Assembly: GCA_039680175.1 (NCBI GenBank)
Contig: JBDKTO010000074.1
Location: 165,724-229,723 of the forward strand
DNA length: 64,000 nt
From: Veillonellales bacterium
GTDB taxonomy: Bacteria; Bacillota; Negativicutes; JAAYSF01
Reading direction: 5' to 3'
Under the pieces are notes generated by a model. That model worked only from the letters and a program-made list of their open reading frames with translations, ran no database searches and was not told the DNA's origin. The position numbers were made by a program, and so were the translations under genes. Within the stretch, counting starts at the first letter, position 1. Each line of letters opens with the position of its first letter. This document shows, piece after piece, positions 41,325 through 50,157 of the stretch.

Positions 41325-42379
41325 AGCTTGCCATCATTGCGGTTACTAATCACGGAGCTTTGTTAGCTTCCCGGCTGGCACAAGCTTTAACTGACGATGG
41401 GGCGGACGTATATGTGAAATCGGAACGTAATACAATTGGAGCAAAACACACATTTAATTCACTGAGTCAGCTTATCAGCGATATCTTTCAGCAATATAAC
41501 GGCCTGATTTTTATTATGGCCGCCGGCATCGCTGTTCGGGTGATTGCGCCTTTCATTCAAAGCAAAAGAACCGACCCGGCGGTAGTTGTGCTGGATGACC
41601 GGGGATATTATGCCATCAGCCTTTTATCCGGGCATCTTGGCGGTGCCAATGAATTGACCCGGCGTGTTGGCCTGGCTATTGGTGCCAGCCCGGTGATTAC
41701 CACGGCAACCGATGTTTCCGGTCTGCCGGCCGCAGATGTCCTGGCTGTTAAGCTGAGGGCAAAACCGGATCCTTTTTCTCAATTAAAGGCAGTCAATGCA
41801 GCTATCGCCAATAATGAAAATGTGCAGTTTTTTTTAGACTGTTCATTACCGCGGCGGCAGCAGTATCGTGATGCTGCCGCCGTAATGAAGGTGCAGTTTC
41901 ACGACTTATCGGAACTGACCGGCGCGGCTTTTGCGGCGGCAGTCGTTGTCACCGATAAAGTATTGCCGGTTGATAGACCCCATATATTTTTGCGTCCCCC
42001 TACTTTGGCAATTGGTGTCGGCTGCCGGCGTAATACGGAAAGTGAAAAGATAGCAGCAGCGATTATTGACGCCTGCAGTCAAATTGGCCGCAGTCCGGAC
42101 AGCATTGCCGTTATTGCCAGCAGTATCGTAAAGCAAGATGAAGCCGGCTTATTGGCAGTCATTAAACAAATGTCTGTTCCGGCACAATTTTATGATAATC
42201 ATGTATTAAAACGTTGTATTGAACAACAGCAGCTTGTGGTGTCATCTTTTGTAACAGAACAGATAGGAGTGGGAAATGTATGCGAAGCAGCGGCACTGAC
42301 AGCGGGGAAAACGAGTCTTCTTCTGTTGCCGAAAACAAAATATCCTCAAATCACCATTGCCATTGCCCAGGTCAATTAG
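41321..42379 (+). CDS. cbiG: CbiG, cobalt-precorrin-5A hydrolase
   Basis: 352 residues. CbiG opens the delta-lactone and releases acetaldehyde. The three parts are seen: N-terminal domain (FIMAAGIAVRVIAPFI, DRGYYAISLLSGHLGGANELTRRVG), a middle linker, and a C-terminal domain (LAIGVGCRRNTESEKIAAAI). Its last ~100 bases are overlapped by the cbiH frame. Confidence 0.93.
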   Translation: MKLAIIAVTNHGALLASRLAQALTDDGADVYVKSERNTIGAKHTFNSLSQLISDIFQQYNGLIFIMAAGIAVRVIAPFIQSKRTDPAVVVLDDRGYYAISLLSGHLGGANELTRRVGLAIGASPVITTATDVSGLPAADVLAVKLRAKPDPFSQLKAVNAAIANNENVQFFLDCSLPRRQQYRDAAAVMKVQFHDLSELTGAAFAAAVVVTDKVLPVDRPHIFLRPPTLAIGVGCRRNTESEKIAAAIIDACSQIGRSPDSIAVIASSIVKQDEAGLLAVIKQMSVPAQFYDNHVLKRCIEQQQLVVSSFVTEQIGVGNVCEAAALTAGKTSLLLLPKTKYPQITIAIAQVN

Positions 42380-43104
42380 CTGTCGTGGGAATCGGACCCG
42401 GCAGTCTGCTGGATATGAGTCCAAGAGCGAGGGAATGTATTCTGGCGGCTGATATTATTGTAGGCTATAATACTTATATTACCCTGATTTCTGAACTGCT
42501 GGAGGGGAAAAAAATTGTTGGCAACGGCATGATGCAGGAGATTGATCGCTGCCAAAAGGCAGTCGATCTGGCAGCCGCCGGAGAAAATGTGGCAGTTGTC
42601 TCCAGCGGCGATCCGGGAATTTACGGAATGGCCGGCTTGGTGCTGGGGCTGGCGCTGAAATGTCCGGCAGACAGCCGTCCGGAAGTAACGATTATTTCCG
42701 GCATCAGCGCCGTAGGAGCTGCTGCCGCCATTCTTGGCGCACCGCTGATGCATGATTTTGCCGTAATCAGCTTAAGCGATTTATTGACGCCTTGGGACGT
42801 CATAACAAAGCGGGTGGAAATGGCGGCTGCCGCTGATTTTGTTATTGCGCTGTATAATCCGAAAAGTAAACGGCGGGTAAGTCAAATTGAAGCAGTACGG
42901 AACATTCTGCTGAAATATCGTTTACCGGAAACTCCGGTGGGAATTGTCCAGCAGGCTACCCGTCCGGGGGAAACAAAAGTGATTTCAAATTTAACTCAAT
43001 TTACACACGAGTATATTGATATGTTTTCTTTGGTCATCATCGGCAACAGCCAAACTTATATTCAGGCCGGCCGGATGATAACACCGCGAGGTTATAAACT
43101 ATGA
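42280..43104 (+). CDS. cbiH: CbiH, cobalt-precorrin-3B C17-methyltransferase, with extended N terminus
   Basis: 274 residues if ATG 42280 is used, the only start with a proper ribosome site (TAGGAG, 10 bases). Family body starts at QLAVVGIGPGSLLDMSPRA (about residue 32), with VVSSGDPGIYGMAGL and a GISAVGAAAAILGAPLMHDFAVISLSDLLTPW region. CbiH methylates C17 and contracts the ring. The ~31 extra residues carry a HHCHC cluster and overlap cbiG by 100 bases. The stop is shared with cbiJ (ATGA-type overlap). Confidence 0.88.
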   Translation: MRSSGTDSGENESSSVAENKISSNHHCHCPGQLAVVGIGPGSLLDMSPRARECILAADIIVGYNTYITLISELLEGKKIVGNGMMQEIDRCQKAVDLAAAGENVAVVSSGDPGIYGMAGLVLGLALKCPADSRPEVTIISGISAVGAAAAILGAPLMHDFAVISLSDLLTPWDVITKRVEMAAAADFVIALYNPKSKRRVSQIEAVRNILLKYRLPETPVGIVQQATRPGETKVISNLTQFTHEYIDMFSLVIIGNSQTYIQAGRMITPRGYKL

Positions 43105-43865
43105 TCTTGGTATTGGCTGGAACTCTCGACGGACGGGACCTTGCCGCCTTATTGGCCCGGCAGGGCTATCAGGTACTTGTCTCGGTTGTCAGCGAATATG
43201 GAAAAGACTTGGCGTTACAAGAAAATTTGCCGGTACATAGTTGTCCCCTTGATCGGGCCGGTTTAATTGATTTCATGCAAGCCAATCCGATTAAGCTGGT
43301 TGTGGATGCGACCCATCCTTATGCCGTAAATATATCCCGCAATGCCATATTCGCCTGTGATCTGCTTGCCGTTCCTTATTTACGTTATGAACGTTCTCCG
43401 CTGCCGCTGCCTTGCTATGACCGCCTGTTTGTTGTGCCGGACTATGCCCGGGCGGCTCAGACGGCTGCCGACAAGGGAAATGTTGTTTTTTTGACTACCG
43501 GCAGCCGAATGCTGGCAACATTTATCTCTGAGCCGAAATTAGCGCAGCATCGCATTGTTGCCAGGGTATTGCCGGATCCGGAGGTTATCCGCCATTGTCT
43601 GGAACTGGGACTGAAACCGAAGGATATTATTGCGATGCAGGGACCATTTTCCCAACAGCTTAACTGTGCTTTATTTACCGCCTATCAGGCGGAAGTAGTC
43701 GTTACGAAAGAGAGCGGGGCAATCGGCGGCAGTGACACAAAATTAGCTGCCGCCATATCGCTAAACTTGCCGGTCGTCCTTATTTCCCGCCCTGCTATTG
43801 ATTATGGCCGGGTGGTAACATCTTTTCAAGCTGCGCTACGTTATATCGAAGCGGTATTACAATGA
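43101..43865 (+). CDS. cbiJ: CbiJ, cobalt-precorrin-6A reductase
   Basis: 254 residues. The NAD(P)H-dependent reductase of precorrin-6A (CobK/CbiJ). ILVLAGTLDGRDLAALLARQGY, VDATHPYAVNISRNAI, PYLRYERS and TKESGAIGGSDTKLAAA are family marks. A 110-base stretch with no clear signal follows before cbiA. Confidence 0.92.
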   Translation: MILVLAGTLDGRDLAALLARQGYQVLVSVVSEYGKDLALQENLPVHSCPLDRAGLIDFMQANPIKLVVDATHPYAVNISRNAIFACDLLAVPYLRYERSPLPLPCYDRLFVVPDYARAAQTAADKGNVVFLTTGSRMLATFISEPKLAQHRIVARVLPDPEVIRHCLELGLKPKDIIAMQGPFSQQLNCALFTAYQAEVVVTKESGAIGGSDTKLAAAISLNLPVVLISRPAIDYGRVVTSFQAALRYIEAVLQ

Positions 43866-43975
43866 ATTTTAATGCTCTGGTGTATATGCTGGGAAAAGAA
43901 AAAAGCTAAAACCCCCTATACTGCAAAAAACCGGCGCCTAGTGCGGCACGAAGCTGGTAAAAGGATGGGAAAAAG

Positions 43976-45364
43976 ATGAACCAGATCAGCATACCGCGGC
44001 TTGTAATTGCCGGTACCCATAGCGGTGTTGGAAAAACAACGATCGTAACCGGGTTATTGGCAGCATTAAGGCAGCGAAATTTACAAATACAATCGTATAA
44101 AATAGGACCGGACTATATTGATCCCGGATATCATCGTCTGGCCAGCGGCAAACCGGCACATAATCTGGATACATGGCTGGTCCCGGAAGAAAAAATTGTT
44201 CCGCTCTTCACTAAAACTGCCCGAGGAAACGATATTGCCCTGATTGAGGGAGTTATGGGGTTATATGACGGGGGTCGTTCCGGCGTAAGCAGTACGGCTG
44301 CCATTGCCAAACTGCTGCAGGCGCCCGTTGTACTGGTAGTGGATGCAAAATCCATGGGAGAAAGTGTGGCAGCGACCGTTTTAGGGTATAAGTTATATGA
44401 TCCGGGAATTCAGTTTGCCGGGGTTATTGTCAATCGTCTTGGCTCTGATACCCACCGGGAAATTGTCTGTGACGCGCTGCAGCGGCAGGGTATCAGAGTT
44501 TTGGGCTGCTTATTCCGCAACGATGCTCTTATGATGCCGGAGCGGCATCTTGGCTTAACGCCGGTTACAGAACATGCGGCTGATGAAACAATTGCTGCGA
44601 TGGGAAGGCAAATATCCCAGCAAGTCGATATGAAGCAGCTGATTGACATTGCCCGGCAGGCCGTCTGGCTACCTGAGCCGGTTCCGTCACGCCATAATCA
44701 ATTGACGCCAAAAGTCCGAATCGGCGTTGCCCAGGATGATGTTTTTTCCTTTTATTATCCGGAAAGTCTGGAAGTACTGGCTGCGCTGGGAGCGGAGCTG
44801 GTTCCTTTCAGTCCTTTATCCGGCAGGCTGATTCCGCCGGATGTTGACGGACTTATCCTGGGCGGTGGATTTCCGGAAATGTTTGTACAGCAGCTGTCAC
44901 AAAATCAATCCATGAAGGAATCCATATTGCAGGCGTACGGCAATAACATGCCCATATTGGCGGAATGCGGCGGTTTAATGTATTTGGCCCGACAGATTAT
45001 TGATTTTAACGGTCAGGCTTTCGACATGGTGGGAGCCATTCCGGCGGTTTGCAAAATGGAAAAAAAGCTGCAAACCGTAGGTTATGTGGAGGCAACGGCC
45101 TTGAGTGACAATTTATTATGTCCCGGTGGTGATATACTGCGAGGGCACGAATTCCATTTTTCCCGGATGATTGCTGAACAGGCCCATGATTCCTGGGCAT
45201 TTCAAATCAAAAAGATGCGGACGGGCATTGCATATCCGGCAGGTTTTGTCAAGAAGAACCTATTAGCGTCTTATTTGCATTTGCATTTTGCCGGCAATGA
45301 AAAGGCCGCCAAACGGTTGGTAGAAAAATGTGCGCACTACCGGTCTGTACGGCTGCAGCAATAA
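43976..45364 (+). CDS. cbiA: CbiA, cobyrinic acid a,c-diamide synthase
   Basis: 462 residues. ATP- and glutamine-dependent amidation of the a and c side chains. P-loop GTHSGVGKTT (13-22), IKIGPDYIDPGYH-like YKIGPDYIDPGYHRLASG, and the glutaminase domain with AECGGLMYL (catalytic Cys) and FHFSRM near the end. ATG 43976 follows GGGAAAAAG, not a strong site. The 110-base gap before it is the largest inside the cob operon. Confidence 0.94.
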   Translation: MNQISIPRLVIAGTHSGVGKTTIVTGLLAALRQRNLQIQSYKIGPDYIDPGYHRLASGKPAHNLDTWLVPEEKIVPLFTKTARGNDIALIEGVMGLYDGGRSGVSSTAAIAKLLQAPVVLVVDAKSMGESVAATVLGYKLYDPGIQFAGVIVNRLGSDTHREIVCDALQRQGIRVLGCLFRNDALMMPERHLGLTPVTEHAADETIAAMGRQISQQVDMKQLIDIARQAVWLPEPVPSRHNQLTPKVRIGVAQDDVFSFYYPESLEVLAALGAELVPFSPLSGRLIPPDVDGLILGGGFPEMFVQQLSQNQSMKESILQAYGNNMPILAECGGLMYLARQIIDFNGQAFDMVGAIPAVCKMEKKLQTVGYVEATALSDNLLCPGGDILRGHEFHFSRMIAEQAHDSWAFQIKKMRTGIAYPAGFVKKNLLASYLHLHFAGNEKAAKRLVEKCAHYRSVRLQQ

Positions 45365-45403
45365 TTTCTCGGTTTAAAAATAAGGAGAGGGGGAGTTTGT
45401 TAT

Positions 45404-45976
45404 ATGTCGGGGAGAATTGTATTGATTACCGGCGGCGCCCGGAGCGGTAAAAGCACATTTGCCGAACGGTATGCCGCCAGCCAGGGAAAAGCTATTTCCT
45501 ATATTGCCACCGCACAAGTTTTGGATGATGAAATGCGCAACCGGGTCGCTCTGCACCGGCAGCGCCGTCCGGCTGCCTGGCAGACATATGAGGCTCCTTT
45601 TGCGGCGGACGAAGCGATGCTGCAGGCCGGAAAACATGCCGATGTGATTTTGTTTGACTGTCTGACGCTCTACATCAGCAATTTACTGTTGGCCGCGGAA
45701 GGTTTACCAACTGCCGCGGCAAGGTGTGAGCAAGTATTGTCCCAAATTGATCAATTGTCCGACAGTGCCTCTTCCTGCGGTGCTATGGTAATCATCGTAA
45801 CGAATGAGGTTGGTATGGGAATCGTCCCGGATAATGCTTTAGCCCGGGAATATCGGGATATAGCGGGATGGGCTAATCAAAAAATTGCCTCCCGGGCTGA
45901 TGAAGTATATTTAGTCATTAGCGGCCTGGCCGTTGAAATAAAGCAGCTGTCGACTAATGTTTCCAAGGAGGTTTAG
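45404..45976 (+). CDS. cobU: CobU, adenosylcobinamide kinase / adenosylcobinamide-phosphate guanylyltransferase
   Basis: 190 residues. P-loop GGARSGKST (10-18) and the YIATAQVLDDEMRNRVALHRQRRPAAWQTYEAP string mark the CobU/CobP family, which activates cobinamide with GTP before nucleotide-loop attachment. VTNEVGMGIVPDNALAREYRDIAGWANQ is typical of the C-terminal half. GGAGAGG upstream; a single base separates it from cbiP. Confidence 0.93.
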   Translation: MSGRIVLITGGARSGKSTFAERYAASQGKAISYIATAQVLDDEMRNRVALHRQRRPAAWQTYEAPFAADEAMLQAGKHADVILFDCLTLYISNLLLAAEGLPTAAARCEQVLSQIDQLSDSASSCGAMVIIVTNEVGMGIVPDNALAREYRDIAGWANQKIASRADEVYLVISGLAVEIKQLSTNVSKEV

Positions 45977-45977
45977 T

Positions 45978-47498
45978 ATGGCAAAGGCAATTATGCTGCA
46001 GGGTACCAGCTCTCATGTGGGGAAAAGTATTTTAACGACAGCCTTATGCCGGATCCTGTTTCAGGACGGCTATAAAGTGGTGCCCTTTAAGGCACAGAAT
46101 ATGGCCCTGAATTCTTATGTTACGAAAACGGGGGATGAAATGGGACGGGCACAGGTAGCTCAGGCGGAAGCGGCCGGGTTGGATCCTGTGGTGGAAATGA
46201 ATCCGGTACTGCTAAAGCCGACAGGAAATTCTTGTTCCCAAGTTGTTCTGATGGGAAAGCCGATTGGCAATATGTCCGCTAAAGAATATCACAATGGGTA
46301 TAGTTTAAAAGCATTGCATACCGTGGAGCAATGCATACAAAAATTAGCGGCAGAATATGACGTCCTTGTCATCGAAGGTGCCGGCAGCCCGGCGGAAGTC
46401 AATTTAAAAGCAAATGATATTGTGAACATGCGGGTAGCAAAAATGACGCCAGCGCCCGTATTGTTAGTAGCCGATATTGACCGGGGCGGAGCCCTGGCCG
46501 CGATAGTGGGAACATTAGAGCTTCTGGATCCAGATGAACGTGAATTCGTGAAAGGCATTGTGATTAATAAATTTCGCGGCGATATTAACTTGCTGACTCC
46601 GGCTCTCCAATTTCTGGAGAAGAAAACCGGCAAACCAATTGTCGGTGTTGTACCCTATTTAGAAGATCTGGGAATTGATGATGAAGATTCCGTATCCTTG
46701 GATGATAAACAAACCATTGAAAAAAAGGACATTGAAGTCGTTGTCCTGCGGACGCCTAAAATTGCTAATTTTACTGATTTTGACGCCCTAGCCAATGAGC
46801 CGGATGTAACGGTTCGCTACATTCGCTCGGGAGAGCCGCTGGGACGACCGGATTTAATCCTTTTGCCCGGCAGTAAAAATACGACGGAAGACTTGCTGTA
46901 TTTACGCCAGCATGGGTACGAGCAGGCGATTCTAAGCGCTGTGGCAGCCGGAATACCGCTTATCGGTATTTGCGGCGGCTATCAAATGCTAGGCAGAGAA
47001 ATTCGCGATCCCCAGCATACGGAATCCAGTTTTGACCAAGTTGCGGGATTCGGACTCCTGGATATAATTACGACTTTTGTTGCCAAAAAGCTGACTCACC
47101 AGGTGAGGGTTGACTGTCAGAATCACGCTTTTTTAGGCATGCAGTTCTCCGCTGCGGATATGCAGGGTTATGAGATCCATATGGGACGGACGGATTTTAT
47201 TCATCCGGTTCAGGCTGCTTTTCAAATTACCTGCCGTTCAGGCAGCCCGGTTAACTCCTTGGATGGAGTGATTCGTCCTGACGGATTAGTCATGGGAACC
47301 TATATTCATGGGATATTTGATAATGACCGCTATCGCCGCACCCTCATTGATGCTTTACGCAGCCGGAAAGGGTTGAAGCCGCTTGCGACGATAAACAATA
47401 CACAAGCCCGTAAGCAAAACAGCTATAACCGTTTAGCGGAAACGGTGCGCCGGAGTTTGGATATGAAGCTGCTGTATCAGATTATAGGTATAGAATAA
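45978..47498 (+). CDS. cbiP: CbiP/CobQ, cobyric acid synthase
   Basis: 506 residues from ATG 45978 (GGAGG just upstream; the earlier in-frame ATG at 45957 lies in cobU). Amidates side chains b, d, e and g. MLQGTSSHVGKSILTTALCR holds the ATP site, LIEGAGSPAEVNL-type VIEGAGSPAEVNLKANDI follows, and the glutaminase Cys is in GICGGYQMLG. A one-base stop/start overlap (TAATG) couples it to cbiB. Confidence 0.95.
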   Translation: MAKAIMLQGTSSHVGKSILTTALCRILFQDGYKVVPFKAQNMALNSYVTKTGDEMGRAQVAQAEAAGLDPVVEMNPVLLKPTGNSCSQVVLMGKPIGNMSAKEYHNGYSLKALHTVEQCIQKLAAEYDVLVIEGAGSPAEVNLKANDIVNMRVAKMTPAPVLLVADIDRGGALAAIVGTLELLDPDEREFVKGIVINKFRGDINLLTPALQFLEKKTGKPIVGVVPYLEDLGIDDEDSVSLDDKQTIEKKDIEVVVLRTPKIANFTDFDALANEPDVTVRYIRSGEPLGRPDLILLPGSKNTTEDLLYLRQHGYEQAILSAVAAGIPLIGICGGYQMLGREIRDPQHTESSFDQVAGFGLLDIITTFVAKKLTHQVRVDCQNHAFLGMQFSAADMQGYEIHMGRTDFIHPVQAAFQITCRSGSPVNSLDGVIRPDGLVMGTYIHGIFDNDRYRRTLIDALRSRKGLKPLATINNTQARKQNSYNRLAETVRRSLDMKLLYQIIGIE

Positions 47499-48433
47499 TG
47501 GAACATTTTATGCCGGCCGCCGCTGTAATTTTAGATGGGATCATCGGTGATCCCCGTTCTAAATTTCATCCGGTCGTATTGATTGGAAAACTCATTGCTT
47601 TTCTTGAAAATATGCTTCTCCATGCCAATGATAGCCGTCACCAAAAGATTGCCGGCGGCGCTCTTTTGGTATTTTTGGTCTTAGCGGCAAGTTACAGTAT
47701 TTCCTGGCTGTTTATAAAGCTGCTGTCTGCTTTGCAGCCGTCTGCCGCATTTTTCGGCGGCGCATTGCTGCTGAGTTTTACCATCAGCCCCCGTAGTCTG
47801 GCTGCGGCAGGCCGGGAAATTAAAAATTATCTGCTAAGCGGCAATTTAGCGCAGGCCCGCTGCAAAGTAGGCTGGATCGTCGGCCGGGACACAAAAGCGT
47901 TAAGTATCGGTGAAGTTACCCGGGCTACAGTTGAAACGATTGCCGAAAATATAGTGGATGGTGTTGTTTCGCCTTTATTCTATTTTATCATCGGCGGAGT
48001 GCCATTGGCTTTTTTATACCGAGCAGTCAATACGCTTGATTCTATGGTGGGCTACAGAAATGATAAATACCGGGATTTTGGCATGATAGCGGCAAGGGTT
48101 GACGACATCTTCAATTTCATTCCCGCAAGGCTGACGGCCATTCTCCTTGTTGCCGCTGCCTTTTTACTTCGTTACGATGCAAAAAGTGCTTTGCGTTCTA
48201 TTGTCAGAGATGCGGGGAAACATCCCAGTCCCAACAGCGGGATGGCGGAAGCCGCTGTAGCCGGTGCCCTGGGGATTCAATTGGGAGGACTCAATTTTTA
48301 TGGCGGTGTTCCTTCTCTGCGGGCGCATATGGGACAGCCCCGTAAAGAACTGGCACCTATACATATTAAACAGACGACTTATTTAATGTATGCGGCGACA
48401 GCACTGTTTTTAGCAGGGGCAATATGGATTTAA
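47498..48433 (+). CDS. cbiB: CbiB, adenosylcobinamide-phosphate synthase
   Basis: 311 residues, membrane protein with 5-6 segments. Joins aminopropanol phosphate to adenosylcobyric acid. ILDGIIGDPRSKFHPVVLIGKLI, TVETIAENIVDGVVSPLFYF and NTLDSMVGYRNDKYRDFG are characteristic. (The name cobD is used for this protein in aerobes, and the decarboxylase at 50135 is the Salmonella CobD.). Confidence 0.94.
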   Translation: MEHFMPAAAVILDGIIGDPRSKFHPVVLIGKLIAFLENMLLHANDSRHQKIAGGALLVFLVLAASYSISWLFIKLLSALQPSAAFFGGALLLSFTISPRSLAAAGREIKNYLLSGNLAQARCKVGWIVGRDTKALSIGEVTRATVETIAENIVDGVVSPLFYFIIGGVPLAFLYRAVNTLDSMVGYRNDKYRDFGMIAARVDDIFNFIPARLTAILLVAAAFLLRYDAKSALRSIVRDAGKHPSPNSGMAEAAVAGALGIQLGGLNFYGGVPSLRAHMGQPRKELAPIHIKQTTYLMYAATALFLAGAIWI

Positions 48434-48449
48434 GTAGGGAGAAATGACA

Positions 48450-49196
48450 ATGAAAGCTTTCATTACCGGCTTACAGTTTTTAACCCGGATTCGAATTGCC
48501 AATCAAACAGATTGGGCACCAGAGGAGTTTGGCCGCAGTGTGAAGTATTTTCCTCTTGTAGGCGGCGTCATCGGTTTGATTTTAGTGGCGGTTAATTATC
48601 TGCTGGATGTCTATTTACCCTTGCTGGGAGTCGCCATTCCGCCGCATGTATTCGCAACTATATTGGCGGCTATGCCAATTCTTCTTACCGGCGGCTTGCA
48701 TTGCGACGGTTTTATGGATACAATGGATGGCATATTATCCGGTCGGCCTTCTGAGCGCATGCTGGAAATAATGAAAGACAGCCGGGTAGGTGCCAGCGGT
48801 GTTACCGCTTTTTTCCTTTTGTTTTTTTTCAAATGGTCTATTCTGATGGATATATCACCGTCGCTGCTGCCGCTAGCCCTTTTCACCATGCCGGTTTTAG
48901 CCCGGCTCGCCATGGTAATCGGAATCACTTGTTTCCCCTATGCCAGGCCGGAGGGAATGGGCAAAGCTTTCGCAAACTTTGCAAACCGGAAAACACTTTA
49001 CTGGGCAATTTGTTTCACTGCAGTTCTCATTGTTCCTATAGGGATTCGAGCCATTATCAGTGCTGTTCCTGTGCTTTTATTGGCCTTGCTTTTTGCCCGT
49101 TATAGCAGCCGCTTGCTGGGAGGCTTAACCGGTGACGTTTACGGTGCAATTTCCGAGCTGGCTGAGGTATTGGTGCTGCTGACATTTTCATTCTAA
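48450..49196 (+). CDS. cobS: CobS, adenosylcobinamide-GDP ribazoletransferase
   Basis: About 248 residues from ATG 48450 (spacing of 7 from GGGAGA, ATG 48444 too close). Membrane-bound enzyme joining the lower-ligand nucleotide to GDP-cobinamide. FITGLQFLTRIRI at the start, GLHCDGFMDTMDGILSGRPSERMLEIMKDSRVGASGV (catalytic acidic region) and GLTGDVYGAISELAEV near the end. 64 bases separate it from pduX, with a GGGCGCCC palindrome of unclear meaning. Confidence 0.95.
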   Translation: MKAFITGLQFLTRIRIANQTDWAPEEFGRSVKYFPLVGGVIGLILVAVNYLLDVYLPLLGVAIPPHVFATILAAMPILLTGGLHCDGFMDTMDGILSGRPSERMLEIMKDSRVGASGVTAFFLLFFFKWSILMDISPSLLPLALFTMPVLARLAMVIGITCFPYARPEGMGKAFANFANRKTLYWAICFTAVLIVPIGIRAIISAVPVLLLALLFARYSSRLLGGLTGDVYGAISELAEVLVLLTFSF

Positions 49197-49260
49197 TTAT
49201 ATAATCCTAGATGGGCGCCCTTTTATAGTAAAACAGTAAACTGATACTGGAGAATTTTTG

Positions 49261-50157
49261 ATGATGGTAAAAGTAAAAGCGCCGGGTTCCTGCGGTGAAC
49301 TGGTTCAGGGAACGATAAAAGGCAATAATTTTTTAATTACTTGTCCAATTGATCTTTATTCCGAGGTTACAGTTTTAACTGACTTGCGGCAATTCGGTAT
49401 TATCGGCAGCAAGCTGCGGCTGGCTATTGATAAAACCCTTCATTATTTACAGATTACTGACAACCAGTTGTCGATTGCGGTGAAATCAGACTTACCGTCA
49501 GGGAAAGGAATGGCTTCCAGCAGCGCCGATATTAGTGCCGCTTGTCAAGCCATTGCTCTGGGTGCAGGAAAATCGCTCACGCCGGATGAAATTGCCGATA
49601 TTGCCTTATCAATTGAACCAACGGACGGCATCTTTTATCCGGGAATTATGCTGTTTGATCATATTCACGGGCAGCTTCGCCGCAGTCTGGGAAAACCGCC
49701 GGAAATTATGATTGCGGTTTTTGATGTGGGCGGTGAAGTGGATACTTTGTATTTCAACCGCCGTAATGATTTAATTCGGCTGAACCGGGAAAAAGAAGCG
49801 CAAGTGGAGCGCGCTTTGGAAATGGTAATTACCGGGCTGCGACAGAGAAATTCCGTACTGATCGGCCGGGGAGCCACTTTAAGTGCCATGGCAAATCAAA
49901 AAATATTATATAAGCCTTATTTGGAAAAGATGATTAAAATTAGTCAGCGCTTTGGCGCTCTTGGTGTGAATGCCGCCCATAGCGGAACTGTTCTCGGGAT
50001 AATGTTTGATTCCCAGTCGCTGGCTGATCATTCAGAATGTATTGCAGCCGTGCAGGATGCTTGCCCTGATACTCGCTATATACGCACTGTAAAATTAATA
50101 GCGGGAGGTTTGGAAAAACAGGAAGGTGAATCGGATGAATGGAAAGCCTGCTTTTGA
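49261..50157 (+). CDS. pduX: L-threonine kinase PduX (GHMP family)
   Basis: 298 residues from ATG 49261 (GGAG 8 bases before). GHMP kinase marks: APGSCGELVQG at the N terminus, PSGKGMASSSADISAA as the ATP loop (from residue 79), and HSGTVLGIMF near the end. PduX phosphorylates threonine to give the precursor of (R)-1-aminopropan-2-ol phosphate, the linker of the nucleotide loop; CobD (next gene) decarboxylates it. Pathway context supports this against other GHMP kinases. The overlap with cobD is 23 bases. Confidence 0.88.
   Translation: MMVKVKAPGSCGELVQGTIKGNNFLITCPIDLYSEVTVLTDLRQFGIIGSKLRLAIDKTLHYLQITDNQLSIAVKSDLPSGKGMASSSADISAACQAIALGAGKSLTPDEIADIALSIEPTDGIFYPGIMLFDHIHGQLRRSLGKPPEIMIAVFDVGGEVDTLYFNRRNDLIRLNREKEAQVERALEMVITGLRQRNSVLIGRGATLSAMANQKILYKPYLEKMIKISQRFGALGVNAAHSGTVLGIMFDSQSLADHSECIAAVQDACPDTRYIRTVKLIAGGLEKQEGESDEWKACF

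Noticed and set aside
43866..43975. Second riboswitch or promoter in the 110-base cbiJ-cbiA gap
   Set aside because: Neither cobalamin-box sequence nor a clear hairpin or promoter is visible.
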